DNA from: Engraulis encrasicolus
Lineage: Eukaryota > Chordata > Actinopteri > Clupeiformes > Engraulidae
NCBI RefSeq assembly: GCF_034702125.1
Contig: NC_085862.1
Span: forward strand, 16,412,881-16,476,880
Reading direction: 5' to 3'
Length of the DNA: 64,000 bases
Positions 46,851-57,863 of this stretch are shown here, one piece after another. A program made the translations under genes and the position numbers. Each line of letters starts with the position of its first letter. Position 1 is the stretch's first letter. The notes beneath the pieces were generated by a model that saw nothing but the letters and a program-made list of their open reading frames with translations, did no database searches and was not told the DNA's origin.

Positions 46851-47625
46851 CAGGCTTTATCAACTTATTGTGTTGCAAGCCCCCTCTAGTGGTGAGGTTG
46901 GGTAGTTTCAGTCATCAGGTGAGACCCAAAGAATGAACCCATAACCCAGTAAATGTCCCTTCAGTACTGCCCTCAGTACTAACAGATGAGACATAAACGA
47001 GAATCAACATTGTTCATGTTACATGATTATGTCTCTATTCATTACGACTGGCACCCCTGATCCATCCATGGTCCACGAGGGACTGGTAGGGAGGCCGTGG
47101 CTGGTTGTCAGGAAACTTTATTGAATAAAATGAATAACTAAAGTCAACCAAAAATAAGTCAATGGAGATGGACCTGCTGTGCCTGAGGCACCAAAGGTGC
47201 GTAGGACCCTATTATTTTTCTGTTTCTTCTTCTATTATTTATTTTTCTTGTTCCTGTTCATGCACGTTCAGGCCAGTTTGAGGAGGTTGGCATGTATCAA
47301 ATCAGGATTTGATTTTGCACCCTTGTCAGGTAGGGTGGCAAAAAAGCCCCACCCCTCACGGGGCACAGGGATTCTAGCACCCCCTAATGTATACCTAGGT
47401 TCCGGACTGGCATATACTACATGTAGTAGAAGTTACCATGCATGTGGTAGGTGAATGAACTGCCAGAATTGTGGAATCTAGACAATGAAGACATTGCAAG
47501 ACATTGAATCAAGACATTGTAAATGATGAATTGAAAAGGGGCTTTTAGATAAGGATATGTTGTCAGATAATAAAAAGCTGACTTGATGAATTGAGGTGCC
47601 GCCTAATTAAATTAACTGTGCCAAC
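46851..47625. other. Intergenic with repeat-like patches
   Basis: GAGGCACCAAAGGTGCGTAG followed by TTCTTCTTCTATTATTTAT at 47183-47245 resembles a widespread fish repeat (recall only). No gene could be supported. Confidence 0.35.
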
Positions 47626-47636
47626 AATTGCATTTT

Positions 47637-47735
47637 CTTGTGATGTTGGCTATGATTATGTCCTCTTTTGAAAGTCGCTTTGGTTATAATGCGTCTGCCA
47701 AATGCAATGTAATGTAATGTAATGTAATGTAATTC
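47637..47735 (+). mobile_element. L2-clade LINE 3' tail
   Basis: TGTGATGTTGGCTATGATTA, GAAAGTCGCTTTGGTTATAA and GTCTGCCAAATG with TGTAA repeats; the same 3' UTR as at 10930-11112. Confidence 0.8.
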
Positions 47736-48406
47736 ATTTTGCAAATTGCAGTGTTTCTCTAACAGGAAAATTATGCATACTGAATACAATTATTTCTATG
47801 TGACTGAAATGACAATCTGGTACAGCTCCACCAGTGGTACCTGAAGGAACTGCTAGAAATGTGTAATTTAAAACATTCGTCCTAAATCCTAAAAAAAATG
47901 GATGTACACAGAGAAAGAGATTGTTAATATGTTGTTAAAAAACATGTTGGTGGCATTATTAATTTAGTCAAGTCCAGTCAAATTTCAATTGTAAAGCACA
48001 ATTCATATTCACATAGACTTAATGCACTTTAGTAGATAAAAGAAAAACCATTGAAAAAAGAGAAAAGTCAGGAATTATAAGATACAGAAAATAAAAATGT
48101 TTTAAGACCCTTTTTTTAAAGATACCAAAGATTGAGGTGACTTTAGTGGTACATTTTTCCAGAGGAATGGAGCACAATAACTGGCGCCATGATGACCTGT
48201 TTTTGTGTGAATTCTGGAGACAGTGAGAACCTTCAGTGATGGGCTGGGTTATGAAGAGATATTAGATCGGAAATATAGGAAGGGGCTAGATTATTTACAG
48301 TTTTTCTCGGTTGCTTCCACACAATTTCTGGTACTTCACACACAATTCTCGGAACATCTCACCCATTTCCCAACTCCCCTAACCAGTGTCACTTAACACT
48401 AAACAC

Positions 48407-48636
48407 AATGGGGCACCTAAGTCACGCCCTCTACTTCCTGGTTCATGGGGCAGAGGGAGTCAAAAAATGATTACTGGGCTTGAAAATGAGTCATTTTTGG
48501 ATTTGTGGTGCATAGGTGGAGGTCCAAGGTTTGGATTGGTGCCAAAAAAACACTCATTTTCAAGCCCAGTAATTATTTTTAGACTCCCCCTGCCCCATGA
48601 ACCAGGAAGTAGAGGGCGTGACTTAGGTGCCCCATT
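48407..48636. mobile_element. Palindromic insert (MITE-like)
   Basis: Two 85-bp arms (AATGGGGCACCTAAGTCAC and its inverse at the right) enclose a loop of about 60 bp. The arms are nearly identical in inverse orientation. No clear target duplication apart from the palindrome itself. Confidence 0.75.
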
Positions 48637-49172
48637 CCTTATTTACACTCATATTTCAGTTTTAAAACACACTCTTTTCAAACCACTACACACAATTATC
48701 TGGATTACACACAAATTTCATGAAGAAAATCCCTGGTTGTCGCACTGAGCACACTGTCATTCATGTCATTCACTGTCATCACATGGGCAAACTCTCTTCA
48801 TACCGGTTTACAATCTGAACTCATCACCCCATAAGGAAACACATTGCATGTGATATTGAGTGGATGCAGTGAGAAACACATTTATTTAGTTTTTGAACTC
48901 CAAAATATGTTACAAGAGATCTCTTTCATGTGGTTATACCCTATAGTTTACAATAAATTAGTGCATTTTTTTAAATGTCAGAAAAATATGTAAAATATAC
49001 ACACATCTGTGTCCTCCGAGTCTAAAAACAATACTTCAGTATTTTACTACAGAAAATACCCTCTTTAGTAAGTAGAACACTGAAGAAAATAAATGTCTAC
49101 TGTGTGTCAAGTTGAGTATAGAGTTTTACCTTGTGCATATTAGTGTTCAATGGTTCACATAAGAGTGTATTA

Positions 49173-49546
49173 AAATGACTGCTTGTGTGTTTCATTTGAG
49201 AACAAAATTACCTTTTTAGAAGAGAGTACATTTTTCAGAGGTAGTGAGGAGTTTTGCCCGCTGTGTGTGAGGTTTGGAGATTTGTGTGTAGTGTTTTGAG
49301 AATTCAAGAACTGATTCCGAAAATTGTGTGCAATCGAGAAAAACTGTAAAATGACTGCTTGTGTGTGTCATTTGAGAACAAAATTACCTTTTTAGAAGAG
49401 AGTACATTGTTTTGAGACAACAAGTGAATTTTTCAGAGGTAGCGTGGAGTTTTGCCCGTTGTGTGTGAGGTTTGGAGATTTGTGTGTAAAGTTTTGAGAA
49501 TTCGAGAACCGATTCCAAAAATTGTGTAAGCAATCGAGAAAAACTG
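49173..49546. repeat. Direct duplication of the element's right end
   Basis: ATGACTGCTTGTGTGTTTCA to CGAGAAAAACTGTAAA occurs twice in tandem (from 49173 and from 49351). The second copy has an additional ATTGTTTTGAGACAACAAGT segment. Confidence 0.8.
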
Positions 49547-49806
49547 TAATTGTATGATTTGTGGACAAGGAGTATTTTGAATTCAATTCTGTGTTTAACT
49601 GGGAGCGAGTGAAGAGATTTGAGAATAGGGGTGATATAGGGTCCGTGTAGAATAATGAATGAACGAAAAAGTACTCGTTCTACTCATTCAAGGCTCATTC
49701 TGTTGGAATTCATGCAGTTACTTTTTCAGTTTGTAGACGATTGCAAATAAACGTTTGCATATCCCATAGACCAATTCTAACTGGCGTATGAAGAGGTTTA
49801 CTGTAA

Positions 49807-50166
49807 AGGGACACTGTGCAGGAAATAGTAAAAAATGGTACTGCAACTATGCTGCTGATTGAAACTAGGTTGCCTATTGCCAAATTTGATCTTTTCATGA
49901 AAGTTTACTAAGTAATAAACTAATATTTTCTAGTATGGCCCAAGTACAGTCATTTTTGCAGATAAAAATGTCTATTTCTGGAAATTCAAAATGGCGGACC
50001 CTGTAGAAGATCCCCCTTTTTAATGTATGAAAAGTGCAATTTTCCCAGTCATAATAAATACTTAGAATTTGATGGTGGTGGTGAGTATTCATGAAAAAGG
50101 TAACATTAGTGAATGGGTAGCATGAAATCTGGAAATAAACAACTTAAAATCTTGCACTGTGTACCT
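49807..50166. mobile_element. TTAA MITE, copy 2
   Basis: AGGGACACTGTGCAG and GCACTGTGTACCT ends; right flank TTAA (50167-50170), left flank GTAA, probably mutated. It shares the internal sequence with copy 1 nearly throughout. Confidence 0.85.
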
Positions 50167-50202
50167 TTAATATGTCTTTTTTTAATTTATTTTTAAAAAA
50201 TA

Positions 50203-50372
50203 TTTTTCCGGGCTTTTATGCCTTTATTTGATAGGACAGTCTGAGAAGGTGACAGGAAGCGAGTGGGAGAGAGAGTCAGGGTGGGATCGGGAAATGACCC
50301 CGGCCGGACTCGAACCGGGGTCCCCGTGGGCATGCAAGCCCAAATGTGGGGGGCTTAGCGCAATGCGCCACA
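50203..50372 (-). mobile_element. tRNA-derived SINE
   Basis: Minus strand: A box-like GTGGCGCATTGCGC, B box CCGGTTCGAGTCCGG, body with CATTTCCCGATCCCACCC and CGCTTCCTGTCACC, 3' end CTATCAAATAAAGGC. The same family as 61052-61197. Confidence 0.85.
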
Positions 50373-50985
50373 GACATTCTACCAAGTGTGGCATTCTCAG
50401 AATGGGTATGCATCACAAAATTGTGAAATACAAATTGAATGCGATTATAATCATTTCTAAAGATTGCAGTCCTGAATATACGCAAAGCACAGTGCACTTA
50501 ATGGGAGGAAGGGAAGGGACAACACAAATCCAAATCAGGTTTAGCAGGAAAGCAAATCATTTCACAGGGATACAGTATGCAGTAGTTTCTACCTGTGGGT
50601 AGCAGTTGTAACAGTAGATTATTACATAAAACGTATTAAAACGAACGCAAAATACATATTTTTCCTCCACCAGAAACCCTCACACTTATTATAAACACTT
50701 CCATATCACAATTAGACACCACTGGTAAAAAATAATCCATCCCGCTAAAAATCTAATATTTACATTGAATGGATTTGGCCCTGGTTTCCCAAATCCGAGA
50801 AATTGTGCTTTCATTCCTTGTTGAGTAGTACAAAAAAGCAATACAACATCAATGGCTTCATCCACTTTGTTTTGACTGTGCGGGGGCATGAACTAGCCTG
50901 ACTGGAAGCCTGAGAGGACGCCTGAGGGTTTACAGTATATCTACTGAGGTTATTATCACAAGGCAAGTTTATTTGAATAGCGCAA
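50373..50985. other. Intergenic, nothing recognised
   Basis: No gene or element could be supported. Confidence 0.35.
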
Positions 50986-50989
50986 GTGA

Positions 50990-51460
50990 AATATCTTTAT
51001 TTGCCCCAGCTTGGGCAATTGTTTTGCATCAGTAGTACACACAAACACAATCACATACTATCACAAGACATTTAAAAAAAAACACAAGATAAAAGATGTT
51101 TTAAAAGTCATGAATAAGTACATTCGTGTGTGTATGTGTGTGTGTGTGTGGGGAAGGGGGGTTGTGGGGGAGGTACACACAGTGTAAAGATTTTATGATA
51201 AGAATGATATGGAGAATTGAGATGCACAGTAGGCCTGTAAATAAAAGATATGCCTACCTAAAAAATAAATTGACAAACAACCTGAGAAATGGCTATCTGT
51301 GTTTCCTATAAGCTGAACTGCGGAGAGTATAAAAGAGTGCTTGTATCTGTTTCTCTGGGCTACTGGATATTTAAAACGGGAACCAGAGGACAAAAGCTGA
51401 AATTCACTGTGCAGAGGATGGATGTGATTGTCCAAAATAGATGAAGAGTTCATATGCAAA
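50990..51460 (-). mobile_element. LINE 3' fragment, Rex1-like
   Basis: Minus-strand translation of 51300-51460 gives FQLLSSGSRFKYPVAQRN and ILSAVQLIGN, the C-terminal LPSGRRY-type block of Rex1-like LINEs, followed by a 3' UTR with GCAAATAAAGATATTTC near 51000. It is interrupted by a (GT)n/G-run patch at 51126-51172. Confidence 0.55.
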
Positions 51461-53013
51461 ACCCCCTAAGTGCCTTTTCAGAAAATAATCTTAATTCATT
51501 TTAATTTAATACAAAGCTATCAAAATTGCATATTTTTTAAATTTATTTATGTAATATAACTATTTATATGTATTATCAAGTACATAAATGTAAACCAAAC
51601 CAACAACAGGGTTCTCTAAAAATAGGCTATAGAAGTGCAGGTCTTCAGAAATGGAGTTAGGGGGTTTTGCATCTGAACTCTACAGATTCAGCTTTCCTGA
51701 TAACCTGTTCTTCATATAAAGCAGTCATGCTTTTCTGTTGAACATATTTCCGTTTCCACATATCTGCCAGGGTCTGGCAGTGCACATTTTACCTCCAACC
51801 TAGCAATTAACATTGAATCCTATGGGTCCAGCTACCAGCAATGAATTTCAATTAATGTTTTTGGTTTGAAACATCTGGGCTAGGTCGAGAAAACAATTTT
51901 TTGCAAGTTTCCTGAAGGCTGGTGCTGATGACGTCATTAATCCACAACAATGCTGCCATTCATTCATTCAACTCGCTCAATTAGGCTACTTAGATATGAG
52001 AAGATATGATATCTTCCTCATATGCAAGGGATAACATTCAGCTAAAGTCCCTGTCAGGACCCAGACGTGGAGCAGATGGTCTTAGGGCCTTTCTCATTAC
52101 TAAACTCTACCCCTATCCCTACGCCTTCCCCATGCCCCTCATGCTTTCCAACGAAGCTGTAAGGTGCAGGGCTTGAAACGCAACCGCTACGAATTGGGAT
52201 ATCCCTTCAACAATCAAGGAATGACACTCACAGCTGTCACTAATTCCATGCATTAGGTTGACGTTAATAGCGATTTTTTTTCATGTGTGTAACAGGTTGG
52301 ACTAGGTCCCCTGTTAGTGTGCATGTTGTAATTGAAATCGGTATCCTCAGTACCGGTTGGCGCCTGGGGAAGCCCTGTATGCTGGGTGCAGTAGGTGATG
52401 TTGGCGTGTTGGGTTTGGACCCATACTGGAGCGCGACAAGCGCAGCTGAAATGCGGACGCCAGGTTGTCGCATGTAGCCTAACCGGCTTGAAGGTAAGCC
52501 CTTCTGCACTGTGCACCTGGCGATACCCAATTATGTTTGTACTGTGGCTAACGTGATGTTGTTTCACTGCAGCATTGCATGGTGAAGCGAGGGTCAACCG
52601 TAGACTTCCAGGCTCGGTCCGGTGCTTCCTAGTTGCAACTTGAGGTAATTTCCAATTTACCGTCACTCTGTGCCTGTGGCTTTCACGCCACACCTTGCAC
52701 ATTGATAATGGCATTTCCCTGGCATTAACCCAGTCTGTCTTGTGCTTTCTAGGTTGAGCACACATTGTCAATGGGCTGGGGTGGGGGGACGCCGCCGTCT
52801 TTTCCCGGTGTTTGTGTTTTGTTATTTTGCCTTTTACCACCACGAGCTCTCTAGTGGCAGGTTGTTGTTCTTTGCGCAGGTGCGTGACGCCTTCGTCTTT
52901 CAGCCATACGGTCTGACACGGTCAGCTCCAATCACCCACCCCTTGGACAAGGGATGAGTGATTGTAGACTGGCTGGTTGAGATTAGTAGTATCATCGTGT
53001 AAACTTGTTGGTG
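51461..53013. other. Intergenic, nothing recognised
   Basis: 51461-52250 is AT-rich without features. 52250-53010 is more GC-balanced with minor open frames, none recognisable. It is the target region of the Gypsy element and resumes at 58053. Confidence 0.35.
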
Positions 53014-53018
53014 AGGTG

Positions 53019-53204
53019 TGTAGTGTTCTTAGAATAAGATAAACGTATCGCGAGATTAAGGTAGTGACACACGCGAGATCATATCTAGAGTACAAGGATA
53101 GCGAGGCAATCTTTATTGTACATGTGTCCATGCGAGGTAAATGTGTTTTCATTAAAGCTCCTAAACGAGATATACTTTCGTGTGTGTAATCCCTAAACAC
53201 CACA
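53019..53204 (+). repeat. 5' LTR
   Basis: 186 bp. It differs from the 3' LTR by about three substitutions and a 2-bp indel, all in the last 35 bp. Confidence 0.93.
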
Positions 53205-53224
53205 ACTGGCGACGAGGATGTCCC
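53205..53224 (+). promoter_or_regulatory. Candidate primer-binding site
   Basis: ACTGGCGACGAGGATGTCC directly follows the LTR, where a tRNA primer would pair. I did not assign the tRNA. Confidence 0.45.
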
Positions 53225-53507
53225 CGACAGCATAGAAGGACAGAAAAAAGCCATCGAAGCTGTCAACGGACCCGGAGCAGAAAAAAAAAGAAATTTGCAA
53301 GTCACGACCTCGCAACATTGCAACTAACGTCGGAGCTACGATTCCGGAACTTCACTGGAAAATTCGACGACACTCTTTCAGGGAAGTGAAAAAAAAAAAG
53401 TTTTCTGTGTGATGCCAAAACGTTTAATAACCAAAATTGAGCGTGCATATGCCAGAATTACTGCCTACAAAACCTGTTAGAAGCCCTGTTTAAAACCGAA
53501 AGTAAAT

Positions 53508-56500
53508 ATGGCCAATGCTGTTGCACTGGGTGGTCTCACACCACCGAAGCCGTTAGACACAGTTGGCGAGCCTGAAACTTTACATCAACGATGGGAAATG
53601 TGGAAGAGTGAACTTGAAATATATATCATAGCATCAGGAGTTGTGAATGCAGCACAAAAGCGAGCTGTTTTATTGTTAACTGGGGGAGAGGGACTGCGTG
53701 AGATATGGAAGAATTTCACTGACGAGCAGAAAGCCCACCAACCCGCGAATGATCAGCGAGCTGCACGAGATGTATTTCAAGTAGCCATCGGACTCTTCGA
53801 CAACACGATGGCATTAAGGGAGAACATTCCAAAATCCCGTACAAAATTCTGGGAAACAGAGCCCAATGCTGGTGAAACAATAAATAATTTCATCACTCGC
53901 CTCAAAGTACTAGTGAAAACATGCAACTTCAATGCTGAAGCTGATAATCATGTAAGAGATAAAGTACTACTGCACATTAAAAATTCTGAATTAAAAGCCA
54001 AATTATACAGAGAGGCTAATCTCACTCTGGATGGCCTTATCCAAGTGATTGCCTCATACCACCACAAAGATGCACTAATTCTCAGCCCTCCATCCAACAC
54101 AAACCAGGTCTTTGGCAGAGCAAGGCCCATAAAGCCCAAGTCACCATCACAGTCAGGGTGCTACAAATGTGGTGCACAAGGACACATAGGTCGCGAATGC
54201 ATCCGATCCAAGAACCACAAGTGCAGCCACTGTGGCAAAAAGGGTCATTTTGATGATCTCTGCTTCCACAAAGACAAGAGCAAGTCAAACCAACATGACA
54301 AGCCGAGCTCACAGGGTCACAGCAGAGCCTCAGGTCGCAGCAGGGATGATCCAAAGCAAACCAAGGGTCGAAAGACAAAAGGCCAACATAGGGTAGAAGA
54401 AGGAGAAAGCAATGACTCACAGAGTGATGCCGACGATCTCTACCTATTCAGGTTGTCTACAGCAGATGACACCCTAGACCTGCACCTGAACGGTTTCACC
54501 TTACCCATGGTGATAGACTCTGGTGCTCACCACAACACGCTGTCAGTGCATGATTTTAAAAGATTACAGAAGGCCAGGCCCCAAGTCAGTCTGCAGCCAT
54601 CCTCTACCAAACTGTATTCTTATGCCAGTAAACAAGCCCTCACACTCTCAGGCAAATGCACACTTGAAGTTGAAGTCCCAAACACAACACGGCGTACCAC
54701 TGCTTCATTCTTCGTGGTGCCACAAGCACAAGCATCACTCCTAAGCAGCAGAACTAGCAAAGACCTTGGACTGTTGAGAGTTGGCATCGACGCGAACATC
54801 CTGAGCTGTTCTGGAGCCGATGTGTGGTCAAGTCTACGCACACAGTACCCACAAGTCTTCACTGGGCTGGGGAAACTCAGAAACTACCAGCTCAGACTGA
54901 AAATTGATCCTGACGTCACTCCAGTCATTCAGCCAGTGCGGCGAATTCCATTCAACCGACGGCAGCGCGTCATCGGAAAGCTACAAGAGCTAGTGGACCT
55001 AGACGTCATCGAGCGAGTGTCCGAACCGGCTCACTGGGTGAATCCACTAGTCACTGTGGAGAAAAGGCCAGAAAATGACCGCAAACATGGAGATGTGCGA
55101 ATATGCGTTGACATGCGAAGAGCCAACGTGGCCATCGTCCGTGAGCGTCATCCGGTGCCTACCATCGACGAAACCATTCAGGAAATGGCCGGCGGGAAAT
55201 ACTTTTCCAAAATTGACCTCAACATGGCGTATCACCAAGTAGAGCTCCACCCCGACTCCAGAGAAATCACAACATTCGCTGCGCCAGGAGGACTCTACAG
55301 ATACAAAAGGCTCCTGTTCGGAGTGAACATGGCCTCGGAAAAATTCCAACAGATAATCAGCCAAGTTATCAAAGACTGTCCAGGTGCGTACAACATGTCT
55401 GACGACATAGTCGTTGTTGGCAGCACAGAAGCTGAACATGACGCAAGGCTAACTACCGTGGTGCAACGGCTAGCTGAAAGAGGACTGACAGTCAATGAAA
55501 AGAAATGCCAGATCAAACTGACACCCATCAAGTACATGGGCCACGTCCTGTCACAAGACGGCCTAAAGGTGTCAGATGAAAAGGTCAAAGCCATCACGCA
55601 TGCTCCCCCACCAACTGACGCGTCACAAATGCGTAGCTTCCTCGGATTGGCCCAGTTCTGTGCAAAGTTCGTCCCACAGTTCGCCACAATAACTGCGCCT
55701 CTCTGGGAACTCACAAAGCACGATGCTGAGTGGAAATGGGAGAAGGAGGAACAGCGTGCGTTTGACCAGCTCAAGACCGCTTTGATCGACGCCCCCGTCA
55801 TGGCCTACTACTCAGTTGGCAGACCAACCAGAATTACCTGTGACGCTTCCCCCATCGGCGTAGGCGCCATCTTAGAGCAACAACAGACAGACGGAGTCTG
55901 GAAGCCTGTCTACTACGCCAGCAAGCTCACACCCACTGAGTCACGCTACTCTCAGTTCGAAAGAGAAGCTCTCGGAGTATTCTGGGCCTGTCGAAAATTC
56001 AGTTTGTACCTCATCGGATGTGAATTCAAGATCCTCACAGATCACAAGGCACTAGTGAAAGTGCTATCCCTCAACTCACTACCCCCATCAGCCAGAGTGG
56101 AACGGTGGTTGCTGTACCTGCAACAGTTTACCTACCAAGTCATCTACATTCCCGGCAAAACCAACAGGGCCGACCCCCTGAGTCGTCAACCCGTTGGTCA
56201 TCGCGATAAAGCTGAGGAGAGGGAGGCCGATGAGTACATCTACAGCATCATCAAAGATTCCGTACCTCATGCTCTAACCCCCCGTGAGCTCGAGCAGGCT
56301 TCAAAGGACGATCCGACCATCTCCAAGCTACGTCAAGCCATACAGAAAAATGACTGGACCTGCTTCAAAGGCACAGTATACCAGGCGGTCAAAGATGAAC
56401 TTTGGACGGCTGGACAGCTGGTCATGCGAGGACACAGGATCGTGATTCCCGAAGCCCTGCAAAAGCATGTGCTACGGTTAGGACATGAAGGACATCAAGG

Positions 56501-57638
56501 AATTGGGAAAACAAAGAAACGACTGCGAACAAAAGTCTGGTGGCCTGAACTTGACAAAATGGTCGAAAAGAAAGTAAAGAAATGCTACCCATGTGAAGTA
56601 AGTGGCAAGAACGCTCCACCAGAAGAGCTAGAGCGCACGCCATTACCAGACCAGCCCTGGACTTACCTTGCAATTGACCTGCTGAGCATCTCTGAAGGTA
56701 ACTACGTGCTTGCCGTAGTCGACTACTACTCCAGGTGGCCCGAAGTTGCCTACATGAAAGTCACAAATGCAACCAATGTGATTAATGCTCTCGAAATGAT
56801 GTTCCAAATTCATGGCTATCCCAAGTATCTGAGAAGCGACAACGGACAACCGTTTGCGTCCAGAGAGTTCCATGATTACCTCACCACACATGGCATCACG
56901 CAGCTGAAAGGAGTACCATATTGGCCTCAGTCGAACGGAGAAGTGGAAAGATTTAACAGAACAATTCTGAAATCAGTCAAAATTGCCAAGATTGAAAACA
57001 AAGATTGGAAAGTTGCACTGAAAAGTTTTCTGTTCCACTACCGGACCACTCCCCATACAGTCACAGGAGTAACCCCGGCAAAGCTGTTGATGAACAGAGA
57101 GCTCCGCGACAAACTGCCAAGCTTCACCGGTATGCCTGCTGACGGTGATGAACCCCATGCCGCTGCTTCAGAGGAAATACATGACAAGGACGCTCTGCAC
57201 AAGTTGAAACGCAACATTGCTGCGGATCAGAGAAGAGGAGCCAAGGATCAGGAAATACAACCAGGAGACACCGTTCTTTGCAAGAACCTACACAAGTCAA
57301 ACAAGCTAGACCCCAACTTCGAATCACAGCCATATGAAGTCATCAGTAAACAAGGAAATGCAGTCATCATCCAACAACCCAACAACCCACCCAAAATGAG
57401 AAACGCCGCTCATGTCAAGAAGTTCGACGGTGATGTCAGTCTCAGCGCCCCCTCCAGTCCGACTCCAGTCACCACACCGGCTGAGTCTGTCCCAGTCACC
57501 GATACCACACTAACCCATTCCCCCCCTTCCATAGGTCCAGAGCCCATGACAGCAGAACCGTCACCTGATGTTCCTGTGAAGTCGACTCGTGTCAGGTCCC
57601 CACCTGCGTGGCAGAAGGACTATGTGATGTCTACCTGA
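53508..57638 (+). CDS. Ty3/Gypsy gag-pol polyprotein
   Basis: 1376 codons, one frame, no stop. Gag occupies about the first 320 residues, with two CCHC knuckles near 218-255 (CYKCGAQGHIGREC, CSHCGKKGHFDDLC). Protease DSG near 336. Reverse transcriptase near 490-660 with FSKIDLNMAYHQVEL and the catalytic SDD near 629 (in place of the common IDD). RNase H from TCDASPIGVG near 777. Integrase: an HHCC zinc site near 986-1025, then catalytic Asp, Asp and Glu near 1057, 1110 and 1144 (DLLS, SDNGQ, GEVERF), and a Pro/Ser-rich tail. Gag and pol are fused without a frameshift. All core catalytic motifs look intact, so this copy could be coding-competent; activity is not shown. It is not a host gene. 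Confidence 0.95.
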   Translation: MANAVALGGLTPPKPLDTVGEPETLHQRWEMWKSELEIYIIASGVVNAAQKRAVLLLTGGEGLREIWKNFTDEQKAHQPANDQRAARDVFQVAIGLFDNTMALRENIPKSRTKFWETEPNAGETINNFITRLKVLVKTCNFNAEADNHVRDKVLLHIKNSELKAKLYREANLTLDGLIQVIASYHHKDALILSPPSNTNQVFGRARPIKPKSPSQSGCYKCGAQGHIGRECIRSKNHKCSHCGKKGHFDDLCFHKDKSKSNQHDKPSSQGHSRASGRSRDDPKQTKGRKTKGQHRVEEGESNDSQSDADDLYLFRLSTADDTLDLHLNGFTLPMVIDSGAHHNTLSVHDFKRLQKARPQVSLQPSSTKLYSYASKQALTLSGKCTLEVEVPNTTRRTTASFFVVPQAQASLLSSRTSKDLGLLRVGIDANILSCSGADVWSSLRTQYPQVFTGLGKLRNYQLRLKIDPDVTPVIQPVRRIPFNRRQRVIGKLQELVDLDVIERVSEPAHWVNPLVTVEKRPENDRKHGDVRICVDMRRANVAIVRERHPVPTIDETIQEMAGGKYFSKIDLNMAYHQVELHPDSREITTFAAPGGLYRYKRLLFGVNMASEKFQQIISQVIKDCPGAYNMSDDIVVVGSTEAEHDARLTTVVQRLAERGLTVNEKKCQIKLTPIKYMGHVLSQDGLKVSDEKVKAITHAPPPTDASQMRSFLGLAQFCAKFVPQFATITAPLWELTKHDAEWKWEKEEQRAFDQLKTALIDAPVMAYYSVGRPTRITCDASPIGVGAILEQQQTDGVWKPVYYASKLTPTESRYSQFEREALGVFWACRKFSLYLIGCEFKILTDHKALVKVLSLNSLPPSARVERWLLYLQQFTYQVIYIPGKTNRADPLSRQPVGHRDKAEEREADEYIYSIIKDSVPHALTPRELEQASKDDPTISKLRQAIQKNDWTCFKGTVYQAVKDELWTAGQLVMRGHRIVIPEALQKHVLRLGHEGHQGIGKTKKRLRTKVWWPELDKMVEKKVKKCYPCEVSGKNAPPEELERTPLPDQPWTYLAIDLLSISEGNYVLAVVDYYSRWPEVAYMKVTNATNVINALEMMFQIHGYPKYLRSDNGQPFASREFHDYLTTHGITQLKGVPYWPQSNGEVERFNRTILKSVKIAKIENKDWKVALKSFLFHYRTTPHTVTGVTPAKLLMNRELRDKLPSFTGMPADGDEPHAAASEEIHDKDALHKLKRNIAADQRRGAKDQEIQPGDTVLCKNLHKSNKLDPNFESQPYEVISKQGNAVIIQQPNNPPKMRNAAHVKKFDGDVSLSAPSSPTPVTTPAESVPVTDTTLTHSPPSIGPEPMTAEPSPDVPVKSTRVRSPPAWQKDYVMST

Positions 57639-57649
57639 ACTCTAACTTT

Positions 57650-57863
57650 GCTTACATAAAAAAAAAAGAATGATTTTGTTGTTTAAAAAGAGGGAAGGGT
57701 GAACTACTTTTAAGTTTAGTCTAAACAGATGTTTATTTTTTCATTCTGATCTACGAAAAGAAAGAACACTTAAGTTGAGTTAATACAGTATAGCTACAGT
57801 GATGTAGATATGATTTTTCTTTAATTCTACCTCCAGGAATTTCATTATTAAAAAGAGGGAAGA
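57650..57863 (+). other. 3' untranslated part of the Gypsy element with polypurine tract
   Basis: AT-rich, with an AAAAAGAGGGAAGG tract near 57686 and a second copy directly before the 3' LTR (57850-57863). The latter is the likely plus-strand primer. Confidence 0.6.

Larger units (their letters stand above)
48298..49546. mobile_element. TA-flanked DNA transposon (Tc1/mariner-like), non-autonomous
   Basis: Starts CAGTTTTTCTCGGTTGCTT and ends AAGCAATCGAGAAAAACTG; TA lies on both sides (48296-48297, 49547-49548). A 230-bp palindrome sits inside (48407-48636). The right end is duplicated: 49173-49347 and 49351-49546 repeat the same 175-200 bp. No transposase frame was found. Confidence 0.75.
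47960..49660. repeat. Older interspersed repeat, interrupted by a TA-flanked element
   Basis: AGTCAAGTCCAGTCAAATTT and GTAAAGCACAATTC at the left, GATATTAGATCGGAAATA just before 48298, and ATTTGTGGACAAGGAGT and GAATTCAATTCTGTG just after 49546 read as one repeat split by the insertion. The superfamily is unknown. Confidence 0.5.

Noticed and set aside
50300..50372. tRNA gene on the minus strand
   Set aside because: A and B boxes are present but the stems do not pair, and a second copy with the same body (61052) shows it is a SINE. The same holds for 1735-1905, 32174 and 36977-37206.
52253..52843. 196-codon minus-strand ORF
   Set aside because: Composition and overlap with other frames suggest chance. 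No domain recognised.
53508..57638. 1376-codon frame as a domesticated host gene
   Set aside because: Flanked by near-identical LTRs and a target duplication. No sign of domestication.
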